Origin: Haloactinopolyspora alba
Lineage (GTDB): Bacteria > Actinomycetota > Actinomycetes > Jiangellales > Jiangellaceae
NCBI RefSeq assembly: GCF_003014555.1
Contig: NZ_PYGE01000008.1
Coordinates: 124,001 to 188,000, forward strand
DNA: 64,000 bases
Direction: 5' to 3'
Both the position numbers and the translations under genes were made by a program. Of the stretch, positions 33,417 through 44,304 are shown in pieces. Below the pieces are notes generated by a model. It was not told where the DNA came from and made no database searches. It saw only the letters and a list, made by a program, of their open reading frames with translations. Positions within the stretch are counted from its first letter, which is position 1, and each line of letters starts with the position of its first letter.

Positions 33417-34645
33417 GAACCCCACCCCATCGACCGCGCGCCGACTCCGCCGGTGTCACGTACCCGGACCCGGAAGACTGTTCTGACCAGTGGTGGCGCC
33501 GCGATGAACAGCACGATCAGCGACTGGATCACCAGGATGATGTCGACCGACGTCCCGGTGCTCGCCTGCATGGTCACCGCACCGGCCCGTAGCGCCCCGA
33601 ACAACAGGCCCGCCGCCACGGTCCCCCACGGGTTCGCCCGCCCGAGCAGCGCGACGGTGATCGCGTCGAATCCGATGCCCGAGGAGATGCCCGACGTGAG
33701 GTAGCGCTCGGTGCCGAGCACCTGCGCCACACCGGCCAGCCCGGCCAGCGCACCGGCGAGCACCATCACCAGGATGTACGCGCGGGCGACGGACATCCCC
33801 GCGGTGCGGGCCGCGTGCGGATTGGCGCCGACCGCGCGGAACTCGAATCCGACGGTGCTGCGCGACAACAGCCACCACACTCCGGCGGCAGCCGCGAAGA
33901 CCAGGATGAACCCGAGGTGCAGCCGGGAACTGTCGAAGAAGGTCGGCAGCACGGCGCTGTCGTGCACTTGTGGGCTCACCGGGTTCGAGGCACCGGCGCG
34001 CTGGAACACGGAGGTGGTGAGCAGGTAGGCGATGAGGAACCGCGCGATGTAGTTCAACATGATCGTCACAATGACCTCGTGTGCACCGGTACGTGCCTTG
34101 AGGAAACCGACGATGCCTCCCCACAACGCGCCGCCGAGCATGCCGGCGGCCACACCGAGGACGAGGTGGATGCCGACCGGCAGGTCCATGCCGAACCCGA
34201 CGTACCCGGCGAAAATGGCGCCGAGGATGATCTGCCCCTCGCCACCGATGTTGAACAGGCCGGCCCGGAACGCCAACGCGAAACCGAGCCCGGCGGCGAT
34301 CAGCGGTGTCGCGTTGGTCAGCGTCTCGCCCAACGGCAGCAGCGCCCGTCCCACGGTGTACTCGCTGAAGTCGATGATCGACCCGGTGAACAGTGCCGAA
34401 TAGGCGCCGCCGACGGCATCGCCGATCGCCGAGAACGTGTCGCTGGGCCGGTCGGTGAAGTAGCCCACCGAGTCCTGCACCTCGGGGTCGGACACCGCGA
34501 TCAGGATCGCCCCGATGATCAACGCCAGCACCACCGACAGGAACGTGACCATGACGCTGCCGGTCGTCAGTTCACGGACGAAACGCTGGGTGAAGGGCTC
34601 CTCACCCTCCCGCTCGTCGGACGTTGTCTGCTGTTGCTCACTCAT
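33413..34645 (-). CDS. ABC transporter permease, BMP/nucleoside family (first permease)
   Basis: A 410-residue permease with a charged N-terminal tail and about nine or ten helices. [20 protein letters not shown] carries the family glycine-rich motif, and [18 protein letters not shown] the coupling loop. Stop and start codons overlap with both neighbours (ATGA with the ATPase gene, GTGA with the second permease), so three proteins are translated in series. It imports nucleosides together with the BMP lipoprotein; the substrate is inferred from cdd and deoA in the operon. Confidence 0.88.
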   Translation of the reverse strand: MSEQQQTTSDEREGEEPFTQRFVRELTTGSVMVTFLSVVLALIIGAILIAVSDPEVQDSVGYFTDRPSDTFSAIGDAVGGAYSALFTGSIIDFSEYTVGRALLPLGETLTNATPLIAAGLGFALAFRAGLFNIGGEGQIILGAIFAGYVGFGMDLPVGIHLVLGVAAGMLGGALWGGIVGFLKARTGAHEVIVTIMLNYIARFLIAYLLTTSVFQRAGASNPVSPQVHDSAVLPTFFDSSRLHLGFILVFAAAAGVWWLLSRSTVGFEFRAVGANPHAARTAGMSVARAYILVMVLAGALAGLAGVAQVLGTERYLTSGISSGIGFDAITVALLGRANPWGTVAAGLLFGALRAGAVTMQASTGTSVDIILVIQSLIVLFIAAPPLVRTVFRVRVRDTGGVGARSMGWGS

Positions 34646-36285
34646 GAGGTCTCTCCACCCCGGCCACCGTCCTCACCGGCGGTCGCGTCGCTCGCGCGCC
34701 CGCCGTCCGTCCGCCCCACCGGCAGGTCGAGCGAGTCCGAATGCTCGACCTGGGTGGGGTGCGCCGACGCGACGGCCCCGGCCTCGTCCGCGGAGACGCC
34801 GGCCATCATCAAGCCGAGGACGTCCCGGTCGGTGTCGCCGGGCACGATCCCGACGACGCCGCCGCGATACATCACGACGATGCGGTCCGCGAGGGCGCTG
34901 ATCTCGTCCAGCTCGGTCGACACGATGAGTACCGGGACCCCGCGGTCGCGCTCTTCGACGATGCGCTTGTGCACGAACTCGATCGAGCCGACGTCGAGTC
35001 CGCGCGTCGGCTGGGCCGCGATCAACAGCTCGAGCGGACGGGACATCTCCCGCGCCACCACGACCTTCTGCTGGTTTCCGCCGGACAGGGTCCCCGCGGG
35101 GGCCCTGACGCTCGAGGTGCGGATGTCGAACTCGGCGACCTGTCGTTCGGCGTTGCGGGCGACCTCCGAACCGTTGAGTGACAGTCCGCGGGCATACGGC
35201 CGGCGCCGGTACAGATCGAGCACGAGGTTCTCTGCCACGGAGAAGCCGGCCACCAGGCCGTCGACCGTGCGGTCCTCGGGAATGAAGCCCACCCCCGCGC
35301 GCAGGACTTGGTCGACACTGCGCCCGACGAGCTCTTGCCCGGCCAACCGGGCCGATCCGGTGACGTGCTCCTCCAGCCCGAGGATCGACTCCACGAGCTC
35401 GGTCTGTCCGTTGCCCTGCACCCCGGCGACAGCCACGATCTCGCCGGCGCGGACGTCGAACGAGACGTGGTCGACGGTGATGTTGGCTTGATCGTCGGCG
35501 ACCGTCAGGCCGGACACGACGAACGACGCCGCGCCGGGCTCGGCCGGTTCCTTGTCCACGGTCAGGCTGACCGCGCGGCCCACCATCATGGACGCCAGCT
35601 CCGCCTCGGTCGCGTCCGGCTGTGCCTCGCCGACGACCGCCCCGCGACGGATGACCGTGATGCGATCGGCGATCGCGCGTACCTCACGCAGCTTGTGCGT
35701 GATGAAGACGATCGATGTGCCGTCGGCCTTGAGCTGGCGCATGATGGCCATCAGCTCGTCCGTCTCCTGCGGAGTCAGAACGGCCGTCGGCTCGTCCAGG
35801 ATCAGCACGTCGGCGCGCCGGACGAGGGCCTTGATGATCTCGACTCGCTGTTGCACCCCGACCGGAAGGTCCTCGACGGTGGCGTCCGGCTCGACGTGGA
35901 ACCCGTAGCGCTCGGAGATCTCGGTGACGTCGCGCCGGGCCGCCGCCATGTCGAGCAGCCCCCCGCGCCCGACGTGTTCTTGGCCGAGCATCACGTTCTC
36001 GGCGACGGTGAAGACCGGTACCAGCATGAAGTGCTGGTGGACCATGCCGATTCCTGCCGCCATCGCCTCACCCGGCCCGTCGAAGACGACCTCCGTGTCG
36101 TCGACGGTGATCTTGCCGTCGTCCGGCTGGTACAGGCCGTACAGCACGTTCATCAACGTGCTCTTCCCGGCGCCGTTCTCGCCGAGCAAGCAGTGGATCT
36201 CTCCGGGTTCAACCGTCAGATCGATGTGATCGTTGGCCACCAGCGGGCCGAATCGCTTGGTGATTCCCCGCAGCTCCAGCTTCAA
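34642..36285 (-). CDS. ABC transporter ATPase with two nucleotide-binding domains, BMP/nucleoside family
   Basis: A 547-residue tandem ABC protein. Domain 1 has Walker A GENGAGKS (36-43), MVHQHFML, a [10 protein letters not shown] signature and [14 protein letters not shown]. Domain 2 has the family-typical altered P-loop [24 protein letters not shown] and a shortened Walker B ([12 protein letters not shown]). The only start that covers the first strand ([13 protein letters not shown]) is a TTG at 36285, with AAGGAAGG about 11 bases upstream. The weak start and the strong hairpin before it suggest lower output than the binding protein. Confidence 0.9.
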   Translation of the reverse strand: MKLELRGITKRFGPLVANDHIDLTVEPGEIHCLLGENGAGKSTLMNVLYGLYQPDDGKITVDDTEVVFDGPGEAMAAGIGMVHQHFMLVPVFTVAENVMLGQEHVGRGGLLDMAAARRDVTEISERYGFHVEPDATVEDLPVGVQQRVEIIKALVRRADVLILDEPTAVLTPQETDELMAIMRQLKADGTSIVFITHKLREVRAIADRITVIRRGAVVGEAQPDATEAELASMMVGRAVSLTVDKEPAEPGAASFVVSGLTVADDQANITVDHVSFDVRAGEIVAVAGVQGNGQTELVESILGLEEHVTGSARLAGQELVGRSVDQVLRAGVGFIPEDRTVDGLVAGFSVAENLVLDLYRRRPYARGLSLNGSEVARNAERQVAEFDIRTSSVRAPAGTLSGGNQQKVVVAREMSRPLELLIAAQPTRGLDVGSIEFVHKRIVEERDRGVPVLIVSTELDEISALADRIVVMYRGGVVGIVPGDTDRDVLGLMMAGVSADEAGAVASAHPTQVEHSDSLDLPVGRTDGGRASDATAGEDGGRGGETS

Positions 36286-36365
36286 TCGACCGACCGCCTT
36301 CCTTGTGGTGCGAACTCCCGGTTCGCGGCATGTGCGGCTGGTGCCGTCAGTACCTCGCGCGACCG

Positions 36366-36414
36366 CGCCCCGACCGGCCGACGTGACCTGCTGCCGCGTC
36401 GGCCGGTCGGGGCG
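36366..36414. terminator. 18-bp perfect stem-loop between the binding-protein and ATPase genes
   Basis: Arms CGCCCCGACCGGCCGACG (36366-36383) and its exact complement (36397-36414), loop 13 bases, no T-run. Twelve bases separate it from the end of the lipoprotein gene. It would act as partial terminator or as a 3' stabiliser of the binding-protein mRNA. Confidence 0.7.
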
Positions 36415-36425
36415 GGTGCGATCAC

Positions 36426-37511
36426 CTAGAAGGCCGCAGGCGACTCGACGACCAGGTCACCGGAGATGATCTGCTCGCGGATCTGGTCGATCTCGTCCTT
36501 GGTCTCCTGTGAGATCTCGTCCTCGAACTCGTGGAACGGGGCCAGCCCGACACCGCCGTTCTCGAGCGTGCCGACGTACGGCTCGTTGCTGAAGTTGCCG
36601 TTCACCGTTTCTTCGACCGCAGCCTTGACGGCGTTGTCCATGCCCTTGAGCACGCTGGTCAGGATGACGTCCTTGAACTCGGGCGCGGACTCGAACCCAT
36701 CGGAGTCGGCCCAGATCACGGCGACGTCGCCGGCCTGCTGCGCGGCGGTGGCGGCGTTGGCGGCCAGCGGCCCGGCCACCGGGTGCAGCACGTCGGCGCC
36801 CTGGCTGATCAGGTTGTCGCTGATCTGCTTCGCCAGCCCGGTGTTCTCGAAGTCGCCGACGAACTGGCCCTCCTGCGACTCCTTGTCCCAGCCGAGCACC
36901 TGCACGTTGGTGCCCTTCTGCTGGTTGTGGTACTGCACGCCGTCGTAGAAGCCGTCCATGAAGATGGTGACGGTGGGGAACTTGGCGCCACCCCAGGTGC
37001 CGACCTTGCCGGTCTTCGTGTACGCCGCGGCGGCGTAGCCGGCGAGGAACGCCGCCTCGTGCGTGTTGAACACGAGCGGCTTGACGTTGTCGATCTCGTA
37101 GACCTCGCTGTTCGCGTCCTTGTACTGGTAGTCGACGATCGCGAACTTCTCGTCCGGGTTGGCGTTCGCCGCCTGCTCGGTGGCCGCAGCCAACGCGAAC
37201 CCCACGGTGACGATGATCGAGCAGTCCTGCTGCACCATCTCGCGCACGTTCGGTTCGTAGTCGGCCTCCGACTGCGACTCGGCGAAGCTCACCTCGCTGA
37301 TGATGCCTTCTTCTTCGGCCTGCTGGAGTCCCTTGTACGAAGTCTCGTTGAAGGACTTGTCGTTGATGCCGCCCTCGTCCGAGACCATGCACCCCGTGGC
37401 GGCACTACCGGTGGCGCTGTCGCTGCCTTCGTCCTCTGGTGCCTCGCCACACGAGGCGGCGAACAGGGCCACCGCTCCGGCCACGGCGACGGAACGCGCT
37501 GCTGTCTTCAC
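36426..37511 (-). CDS. BMP-family substrate-binding lipoprotein (nucleoside uptake)
   Basis: A 361-residue lipoprotein: signal [16 protein letters not shown], lipobox LFAASC with Cys21, then a Bmp/Med periplasmic-binding domain ([69 protein letters not shown]). Bmp-type proteins such as PnrA bind purine or other nucleosides, which agrees with the downstream cdd and deoA. The GTG at 37511 is chosen for the GGAGG four bases upstream and the signal peptide. It is the first gene of the operon. Confidence 0.92.
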   Translation of the reverse strand: MKTAARSVAVAGAVALFAASCGEAPEDEGSDSATGSAATGCMVSDEGGINDKSFNETSYKGLQQAEEEGIISEVSFAESQSEADYEPNVREMVQQDCSIIVTVGFALAAATEQAANANPDEKFAIVDYQYKDANSEVYEIDNVKPLVFNTHEAAFLAGYAAAAYTKTGKVGTWGGAKFPTVTIFMDGFYDGVQYHNQQKGTNVQVLGWDKESQEGQFVGDFENTGLAKQISDNLISQGADVLHPVAGPLAANAATAAQQAGDVAVIWADSDGFESAPEFKDVILTSVLKGMDNAVKAAVEETVNGNFSNEPYVGTLENGGVGLAPFHEFEDEISQETKDEIDQIREQIISGDLVVESPAAF

Positions 37512-37550
37512 AAGTCCTCCATGCCCCCGAGACGTTCTCAGTATCGCCGC

Positions 37551-37556
37551 AGGATA
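37551..37556 (-). promoter_or_regulatory. -10 box TATCCT, likely promoter of the nucleoside operon
   Basis: TATCCT on the minus strand lies about 40 bases before the GTG of the binding-protein gene. A TTCAGT at 16 bases upstream is a poor -35, so an activator or a relieved repressor may be involved. Confidence 0.35.
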
Positions 37557-37667
37557 TCTGCGAATCTCAAGGACTGAACACCAGCACCACGCCCGCAACC
37601 GAGATGTGACCTACTCGCCGTCGAACCGCCGCCTCACGACCGGTCGAACAAGGTTTTGCCGTGCTGG

Positions 37668-38735
37668 TCAGCGCGCGCCCTGCACCAACGTCTGCACCTC
37701 GGCGACCGGAACGTTCACCGTCGTGGAGCGCTGCAGCGGGTCCAGCTCGCCGCCGACGGACTCGCCGTCGCCGGTCTCGCCCTCCCAGGTGGCGTTCCAC
37801 TGCGTCGACGCCTCGACCGGGTACCCGTCGGGGAAGCCGACGGACGCGCGCGGGAACGAGACGGTGCAACCTGCGGCGTCGGACGAGCCGGGTGACCATT
37901 CGCGCAGCGCCACCTCGGGCGGACACTGCTGCGACCCACCCGGGTACGCCACGGACAGTCCGCCGGTCTCCGCGGTGACCTCGGCCCAGACACCCGTCCC
38001 GAGGACTTCGGCGCGGATGGTCCGGGTGCCCTCGGCCCCGCCGACCATCTCCGGGTCGGTCACCCAGAACCATGTCGGAATGTTCACGAAAGTGGCACCG
38101 ACGGGACCACTGCCGTCGATCTTCGGGTTGCGCTCCACATCCGGCTCGTCGATGACCATCAGCTCACGCGCCTCGATCGCCAGCGTCTCCGGATCGACCG
38201 CGGGCTCCGGCGGCTCGCCGGCAACGAACGGCGCGTAAATCTGAGCGACCTCGTCACCGCGCTGTGGCGGGACGTCATGCACTTCTGGCGAACACGGCTT
38301 CACGTCTTTCGAGTTCGACGAGATTTGGTACCAGGTGATGTCCTCGCCTGCCTTCTCCCGCTTGATGGCGTCCTTGAACACCTGGGTGTCCGGGAACGCC
38401 AGCCTGCCCGAGGCGGCGTGACCGGAGAGATGCGGCAGAATGTCCTTGAACCACTCGTACACTGACTTCGGATCTGTCGCGTCGACCGGCGGATCTGCGA
38501 CGTTACTCGGGATCGGCTCCCACCAGCACACCGGCGGCAACGAGACCTCGATGGTGCCGCCCGTCCCCGGCGCACCGTCGCCGCTGATCGTGACCTCGAC
38601 GCCGACCTCGTAGCCGTTGCCGGTGCCCTCACCTCCGGTCCCGTCGTCGCGAGCCCCAGCCGGCAGCGGCGCGGCGACCGCCGCCGCGAGCGCGGCGGCC
38701 GACACAGACACGGCGATTCGGGCACTGCGGTGCAT
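37668..38735 (-). CDS. Secreted protein of unknown function
   Basis: A 355-residue exported protein: signal peptide ARIAVSVSAAALAAAVAAPLPAGA (about 5-28), a Gly-rich linker, then strands and loops rich in Trp, Pro and Cys (PPVCWWEPIP, VKPCSPEV, GGSQQCPPEVALREW, DAAGCTVSFP), suggesting two disulfide pairs. WYQISSNSKDVKPC and FVNIPTWFWV look like structured core segments. It follows a lipoprotein gene in the same direction by 85 bases, probably one unit working outside the membrane. No family recognised. Confidence 0.65.
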   Translation of the reverse strand: MHRSARIAVSVSAAALAAAVAAPLPAGARDDGTGGEGTGNGYEVGVEVTISGDGAPGTGGTIEVSLPPVCWWEPIPSNVADPPVDATDPKSVYEWFKDILPHLSGHAASGRLAFPDTQVFKDAIKREKAGEDITWYQISSNSKDVKPCSPEVHDVPPQRGDEVAQIYAPFVAGEPPEPAVDPETLAIEARELMVIDEPDVERNPKIDGSGPVGATFVNIPTWFWVTDPEMVGGAEGTRTIRAEVLGTGVWAEVTAETGGLSVAYPGGSQQCPPEVALREWSPGSSDAAGCTVSFPRASVGFPDGYPVEASTQWNATWEGETGDGESVGGELDPLQRSTTVNVPVAEVQTLVQGAR

Positions 38736-38820
38736 AACGGGACACCCATCCTTGATCGAGTCGCGCGCCGAGTTCGACGCTGAAAATAGCATCCGATATT
38801 GCGGACCGTCAGCCCCTTGT

Positions 38821-39537
38821 TCACGAACAGGACGCGTCGTCCTTCTCCTCCGAGTTCGACGCGAGCCAGTCGCCGTCCTTGCGGACCATCGTCAGCAGTT
38901 GCCGCTCGACCTCGTCGAGCTCCTCCGCCGCACCCGCGTTGTATTCCACCCAGTCGGTCATGGTGATGCAGATGTCCACTTCTGCGGTGTCGCCGTCGAC
39001 CGAGACGTCCATCAGATCGATCGCGGTGGGTTCGCCCACGGTGACCCGGGCCCGCAACGGGGACTTCCGCCCGTAGCTCAGCAGCCCTTGCAACTGTTCA
39101 CCGGTCGCGGTCTCACGGATCCTGGAGCGTTCCACGCCGGCGCCGAACAGCACCGCGTCCCAGCTGGCCATGAACTCCCCGGCGGCGTCGAGCACGGCCT
39201 TCTCCGCGGCCGTCGCGTCGTCGGGCACCTCGATCGGCAACTGCTCCGGCAGCTCGATGACGCTCGGCTCGCCGGGAACGAACGGCTGCGTGAACGACGG
39301 GTTCGGCTCCGTGGGTTCGGCAGGTTCCCCCGACCCCGTCGGTTCCCCAGGTTCGCCCGATGCGCCCGACGCCGCACCGGACGTCGGCTCATCCGACGCC
39401 GGCGGTGTCCCGGACGCGCCGCTCCCGTCCGACGTCTCCGCGGACAGCCCCGCAGGCTGGTCCGGCTCGGAGCAGCCTGCGACGACGGCACACACCGCGA
39501 CGACGGCGCACACGTGCCCCAGTACACGTCTTTTCAT
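38821..39537 (-). CDS. Lipoprotein of unknown function
   Basis: A 238-residue lipoprotein: signal VLGHVCAVVAVCAVV, lipobox VVAGC (Cys22), a low-complexity Gly/Ser/Pro/Glu linker to about residue 90, then an alpha+beta domain of NTF2-like appearance (EKAVLDAAGEFMASWDAVLF, SRIRETATGEQLQGL, AEVDICITMTDWVEYN). It likely anchors the small domain at the outer face of the membrane. It is the first gene of a pair with the secreted protein gene downstream. Confidence 0.65.
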   Translation of the reverse strand: MKRRVLGHVCAVVAVCAVVAGCSEPDQPAGLSAETSDGSGASGTPPASDEPTSGAASGASGEPGEPTGSGEPAEPTEPNPSFTQPFVPGEPSVIELPEQLPIEVPDDATAAEKAVLDAAGEFMASWDAVLFGAGVERSRIRETATGEQLQGLLSYGRKSPLRARVTVGEPTAIDLMDVSVDGDTAEVDICITMTDWVEYNAGAAEELDEVERQLLTMVRKDGDWLASNSEEKDDASCS

Positions 39538-39623
39538 GCAACGGCCCTCGCACCCGACACGACGTCTTCACACATGTCTTCCGACAGATTGGGGCACATC
39601 CTAGGGGCGACGAGCGGCCCGGA

Positions 39624-41204
<1,581 letters not shown>

Positions 41205-41345
41205 GCGGAACCTCCTCGTCCTCGCTGCGGCCGCGTCGCCGAGAGCGCTGTGAGCGCGCCTGATCGGACGAGCGTGCCACCACGGTAGTGACTCACCGGT
41301 ACCGCCGGGTGGTGACCAGGCAGGTGACTTTGTCCACACCCGGCG

Positions 41346-41921
41346 CTAGCCGAGCGGATGGACCGTCGTCTCCTGATCGGCCTGGACCACCAGGAACCGC
41401 TCGCCGCGGCCGACGCGCCTGCCCAGGGGCAACCGCTGCTTGCCCGGACCCAGCGGGCCGGTGAACGCCTCGAGGCGATGGACGCGGTACATCGGGTCCA
41501 GCCGGTACAGCGTGACGTCGAGGTTCGCCGCGCGGCGCAGGATGAGCACGATGCTGTTGTCGCCACGCTCGTAGGCCGCCGCGCCGACGATGCGGTTGTC
41601 CCGGTCCGGGGTGCCCACGGCCTCGCGCACCTGCGCCACCATCAGCTCCGGGATCGGGGCCAGCCCTTCGACCACCTTGAGCCGGGGGTTCTGCGCGCGC
41701 AGCGCGGTGACGATGCGGTCGCGCTTGGACCCGGTGAACGTCCGGCCGAGCGCCAGGACGTCGACGGACGCGCCGTCGATGCCGGTGGTGGCCCGGTCGA
41801 CGTCGGTCTCCTCCCGGACGACCATGCCGACAGCGCGCAATGCCGTCCCCAGTTCGTCGAGAACCCGGACTCTCTTCCCGACGAGCAGTACCCGTGCAGG
41901 CGTTCCGATCTCCGTCGTCAC
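41346..41921 (-). CDS. Protein of unknown function with receiver-like fold
   Basis: A 191-residue protein. The first half alternates strands and helices like a response-regulator receiver (ARVLLVGKRVRVLDEL, VDVLALGRTFTG, PRLKVVEGLAP), but the phospho-acceptor aspartate position reads ALGRT, so it is not a working receiver. The second half is beta-rich (NSIVLILRRAANLDVTLYRLD). GGGAG six bases before the GTG supports the start. It precedes the mutase gene in the same direction. No known family recognised. Confidence 0.55.
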   Translation of the reverse strand: MTTEIGTPARVLLVGKRVRVLDELGTALRAVGMVVREETDVDRATTGIDGASVDVLALGRTFTGSKRDRIVTALRAQNPRLKVVEGLAPIPELMVAQVREAVGTPDRDNRIVGAAAYERGDNSIVLILRRAANLDVTLYRLDPMYRVHRLEAFTGPLGPGKQRLPLGRRVGRGERFLVVQADQETTVHPLG

Positions 41922-42103
41922 CCGCTACTCCCTGTCGACACCCCGGTCACTTCGATCTTGAACGCTGCCGCCACCGGTGGGGACCGGGCATCTCTGATAC
42001 TGAGACGTCGAACACCGGTGATCCACGAGCCGACGTCCGCACGTCACCCTCCATTCATGCCGGTCTCGCCACGACGCCACCGCGCCCGGCAACCGTGATG
42101 GTC

Positions 42104-43231
42104 ATGCGGGTCGCGATCGTCACGGAGTCGTTCCTACCCCAGATCAACGGTGTCACGAACTCGGTGTGCCGCGTGGTCGAACAACTCACTCGCCGCGGGC
42201 ACACGGTGCTGGTGGTGGCGCCCGGTGAGGGCGAGTCGAGCTACGCGGGCCAGCCCGTCGCACGCGTCGCCTCGTTCACCCTGCCCGGCAACGACGACAG
42301 CGTGGTCGGCCTGTCCACCCGGCGACGTGTCGCTCGGACACTGCGGGACTTCGCGCCCGACGTGGTGCACCTCGCCTCGCCGGTGTGGCTGGGCAAAGCG
42401 GGCATGAACGCGGCCGTGCGGCTCGGGCTGCCGACGGTGGCGGTGTTCCAGACCGACCTGGCCGGGTTCGCCCGCGGCTACCGACTGTGGCGCTCCATCG
42501 GTGACGACGCCATCTGGTCGTGGCTGCGGCGCATCCACGACCAGGCCGACGTCACGCTCGCACCCTCCACCGACACCGCCCGGCGGCTGGTCGAGCACGG
42601 CTTCCCACGGGTACGACGCTGGGGCCGCGGCGTCGATCTGGAGCGGTTCCATCCGGCGTACCGCGACGACGAGCTCCGTCGTGAGCTCGCGCCCGCAGGC
42701 GAGGCGCTGGTCGGCTACGTCGGACGGCTCGCCCCGGAGAAACGGGTCGGTGCGCTGACCGCGCTGCGTGACATGCCCGGCGCAGGGCTCGTCGTCGTCG
42801 GCGGCGGCCCCAGCGAGCCGGAGCTGCGCGCCGAACTGCCCGACGCCGCGTTCCTGGGCTTCCGGACCGGCGCGGACCTGTCCCGTGCCTACGCGAGCCT
42901 GGACGTCTTCGTGCACACAGGGCCGGCCGAGACGTTCTGCCAGGCCGTGCAGGAGGCGCTGTCGTCCGGCGTCCCGGTGGTGGCTCCGGACACGGGCGGG
43001 CCGGTCGACCTGGTCGACCACGGCACGTCCGGTTATCTCGTCGACCCGGACGACCCGGACGCATTGCGCACCGCCGTCGAGCGGATCACGTCGGACGCCC
43101 CACTACGCCGCGACATGGCGGCCGCGGCCCGCGGCTCGGTGCACCGCCGTTCCTGGGAAGCCACCTGCGACGAGCTGCTCGGCCACTACGACACCGCGAT
43201 CGCCCAGCACGGCCAACTCGCCGCAGCGTGA
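42104..43231 (+). CDS. mgtA: GT4-family alpha-mannosyltransferase, MgtA-like
   Basis: A 375-residue GT-B fold glycosyltransferase. MRVAIVTESFLPQINGVTNSV is the N-terminal signature shared with mycobacterial MgtA (formerly PimB), which adds mannose from GDP-mannose to glucuronosyl-diacylglycerol; GYVGRLAPEKRV binds the nucleotide sugar, and GPAETFCQAVQEALSSGVPVV is the E-x7-E element. Likely role: glycolipid or lipomannan synthesis at the inner face of the membrane. The ATG at 42104 is chosen; an ATG two codons upstream is possible. Confidence 0.82.
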   Translation: MRVAIVTESFLPQINGVTNSVCRVVEQLTRRGHTVLVVAPGEGESSYAGQPVARVASFTLPGNDDSVVGLSTRRRVARTLRDFAPDVVHLASPVWLGKAGMNAAVRLGLPTVAVFQTDLAGFARGYRLWRSIGDDAIWSWLRRIHDQADVTLAPSTDTARRLVEHGFPRVRRWGRGVDLERFHPAYRDDELRRELAPAGEALVGYVGRLAPEKRVGALTALRDMPGAGLVVVGGGPSEPELRAELPDAAFLGFRTGADLSRAYASLDVFVHTGPAETFCQAVQEALSSGVPVVAPDTGGPVDLVDHGTSGYLVDPDDPDALRTAVERITSDAPLRRDMAAAARGSVHRRSWEATCDELLGHYDTAIAQHGQLAAA

Positions 43232-43333
43232 GCGCAGAGTGAGGTCACCCTCAGTGACCGATGTCACCGCCCTCTCACCCGGCTGAACTGCCTATTCGTG
43301 ACATCCACCACGGAGCTCTGCCGACGCCGTCAG

Positions 43334-43339
43334 TACGAT
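43334..43339 (+). promoter_or_regulatory. -10 box TACGAT, likely sdh promoter
   Basis: TACGAT would start an mRNA with an untranslated leader of about 88 bases before sdhC. Upstream, GGTCAC-N5-GTGACC (43243-43259) could be an operator or the mgtA terminator. Confidence 0.35.
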
Positions 43340-43343
43340 GAAC

Positions 43344-43372
43344 GCCGGCCGGGCAAGCATGCGCCGGCCGGC
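43344..43372 (+). other. Hairpin in the sdh leader
   Basis: Perfect 9-bp arms GCCGGCCGG / CCGGCCGGC with an 11-base loop, at the very start of the predicted sdhCDAB leader. It would protect the 5' end or slow initiation. Confidence 0.45.
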
Positions 43373-43433
43373 CCGGCTGGCCGCGCACCGCGTCCGCACC
43401 GGGCCGACATCGAGATCGGAAGGCAAGGCGAGA

Positions 43434-43811
43434 GTGCCCAAGGCACCGGCAGGCACGCTCTACCGCGGCCGTGAAGGCATGTGGTCGTGGGTGGCCCACA
43501 GGGTCACCGGGGTGGGCATCTTCTTCTTCCTGTTCGCGCACGTGCTCGACACCGCCCTGGTCCGGGTGTCGCCGGAGGCGTACAACGAGGTCATCGGCAC
43601 GTACAAGAACCCGATCGTGGGCGTCATGGAGGTCGGCCTGGTCGGCGCCGTGCTGTTCCACGCGCTCAACGGGCTGCGGATCGTCCTGATCGACTTCTGG
43701 TCCGAGGGCCCGCGGCACCAGCGCCGGATGCTCGTCGGCGTCGGCGCGCTGTGGGTGGCGCTCATGGCGCCGTTCGTCGTCCGCCACCTCTCTCACGTGT
43801 TCGGGGGCTGA
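43434..43811 (+). CDS. sdhC: Succinate dehydrogenase cytochrome b subunit
   Basis: A 125-residue membrane anchor with three helices. YRGREGMWSWVAHRVTGVG is the cytochrome b556 family start, and LFHALNGLRIVLID carries the haem-ligand histidine typical of the family. It anchors SdhAB and binds quinone together with SdhD. The GTG at 43434 is preceded by AAGG; an ATG 32 codons upstream would add a basic, non-conserved tail. First gene of sdhCDAB. Confidence 0.9.
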   Translation: MPKAPAGTLYRGREGMWSWVAHRVTGVGIFFFLFAHVLDTALVRVSPEAYNEVIGTYKNPIVGVMEVGLVGAVLFHALNGLRIVLIDFWSEGPRHQRRMLVGVGALWVALMAPFVVRHLSHVFGG

Positions 43812-43820
43812 TCCGCGCTC

Positions 43821-44276
43821 ATGGCGATGCCGACCACTCCGTCCGTCCCGGCCCCCCGCACCCCGCGACGGCTGCGCGGGCGCACCAACACCGAGCTGTA
43901 CGCGTGGATGTTCATGCGCGTGTCGGGCGTGCTGCTCGTCGTGCTGATCTTCGGGCACCTGTTCGTCAACCTGATGGTCGGCGACGGGATCAACGCTCTC
44001 GACTTCGCGTTCGTCGCCGGGAAGTGGGCCAGCCCGTTCTGGCAGATCTGGGACCTGATGATGCTGTGGCTGGCGATGATCCACGGCACCAACGGGCTGC
44101 GCACGATCATCAACGACTACGCCGAACGAGACCAGCTGCGGTTCTGGCTCAAGGTCGGGCTGTACACCGCCACGACCGTCACCATCGTGCTGGGCACCCT
44201 GGTGATCTTCACGTTCGACCCGTGCCCGCCGGACGCGGCCGCCGAGCTGCTGCCGTCGTTCTGCCCGGCTCCCTAG
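43821..44276 (+). CDS. sdhD: Succinate dehydrogenase hydrophobic membrane anchor
   Basis: A 151-residue three-helix anchor: ELYAWMFMRVSGVLLVVLIFGHL, then IHGTNGLRTIINDY with the second haem-ligand histidine region, then a last helix TATTVTIVLGTLVIFTF. It starts nine bases after the sdhC stop and pairs with SdhC in the membrane to pass electrons to menaquinone. Confidence 0.9.
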   Translation: MAMPTTPSVPAPRTPRRLRGRTNTELYAWMFMRVSGVLLVVLIFGHLFVNLMVGDGINALDFAFVAGKWASPFWQIWDLMMLWLAMIHGTNGLRTIINDYAERDQLRFWLKVGLYTATTVTIVLGTLVIFTFDPCPPDAAAELLPSFCPAP

Positions 44277-44304
44277 CCGCACTCGCTCCAAGGAAGGCTC
44301 GACC

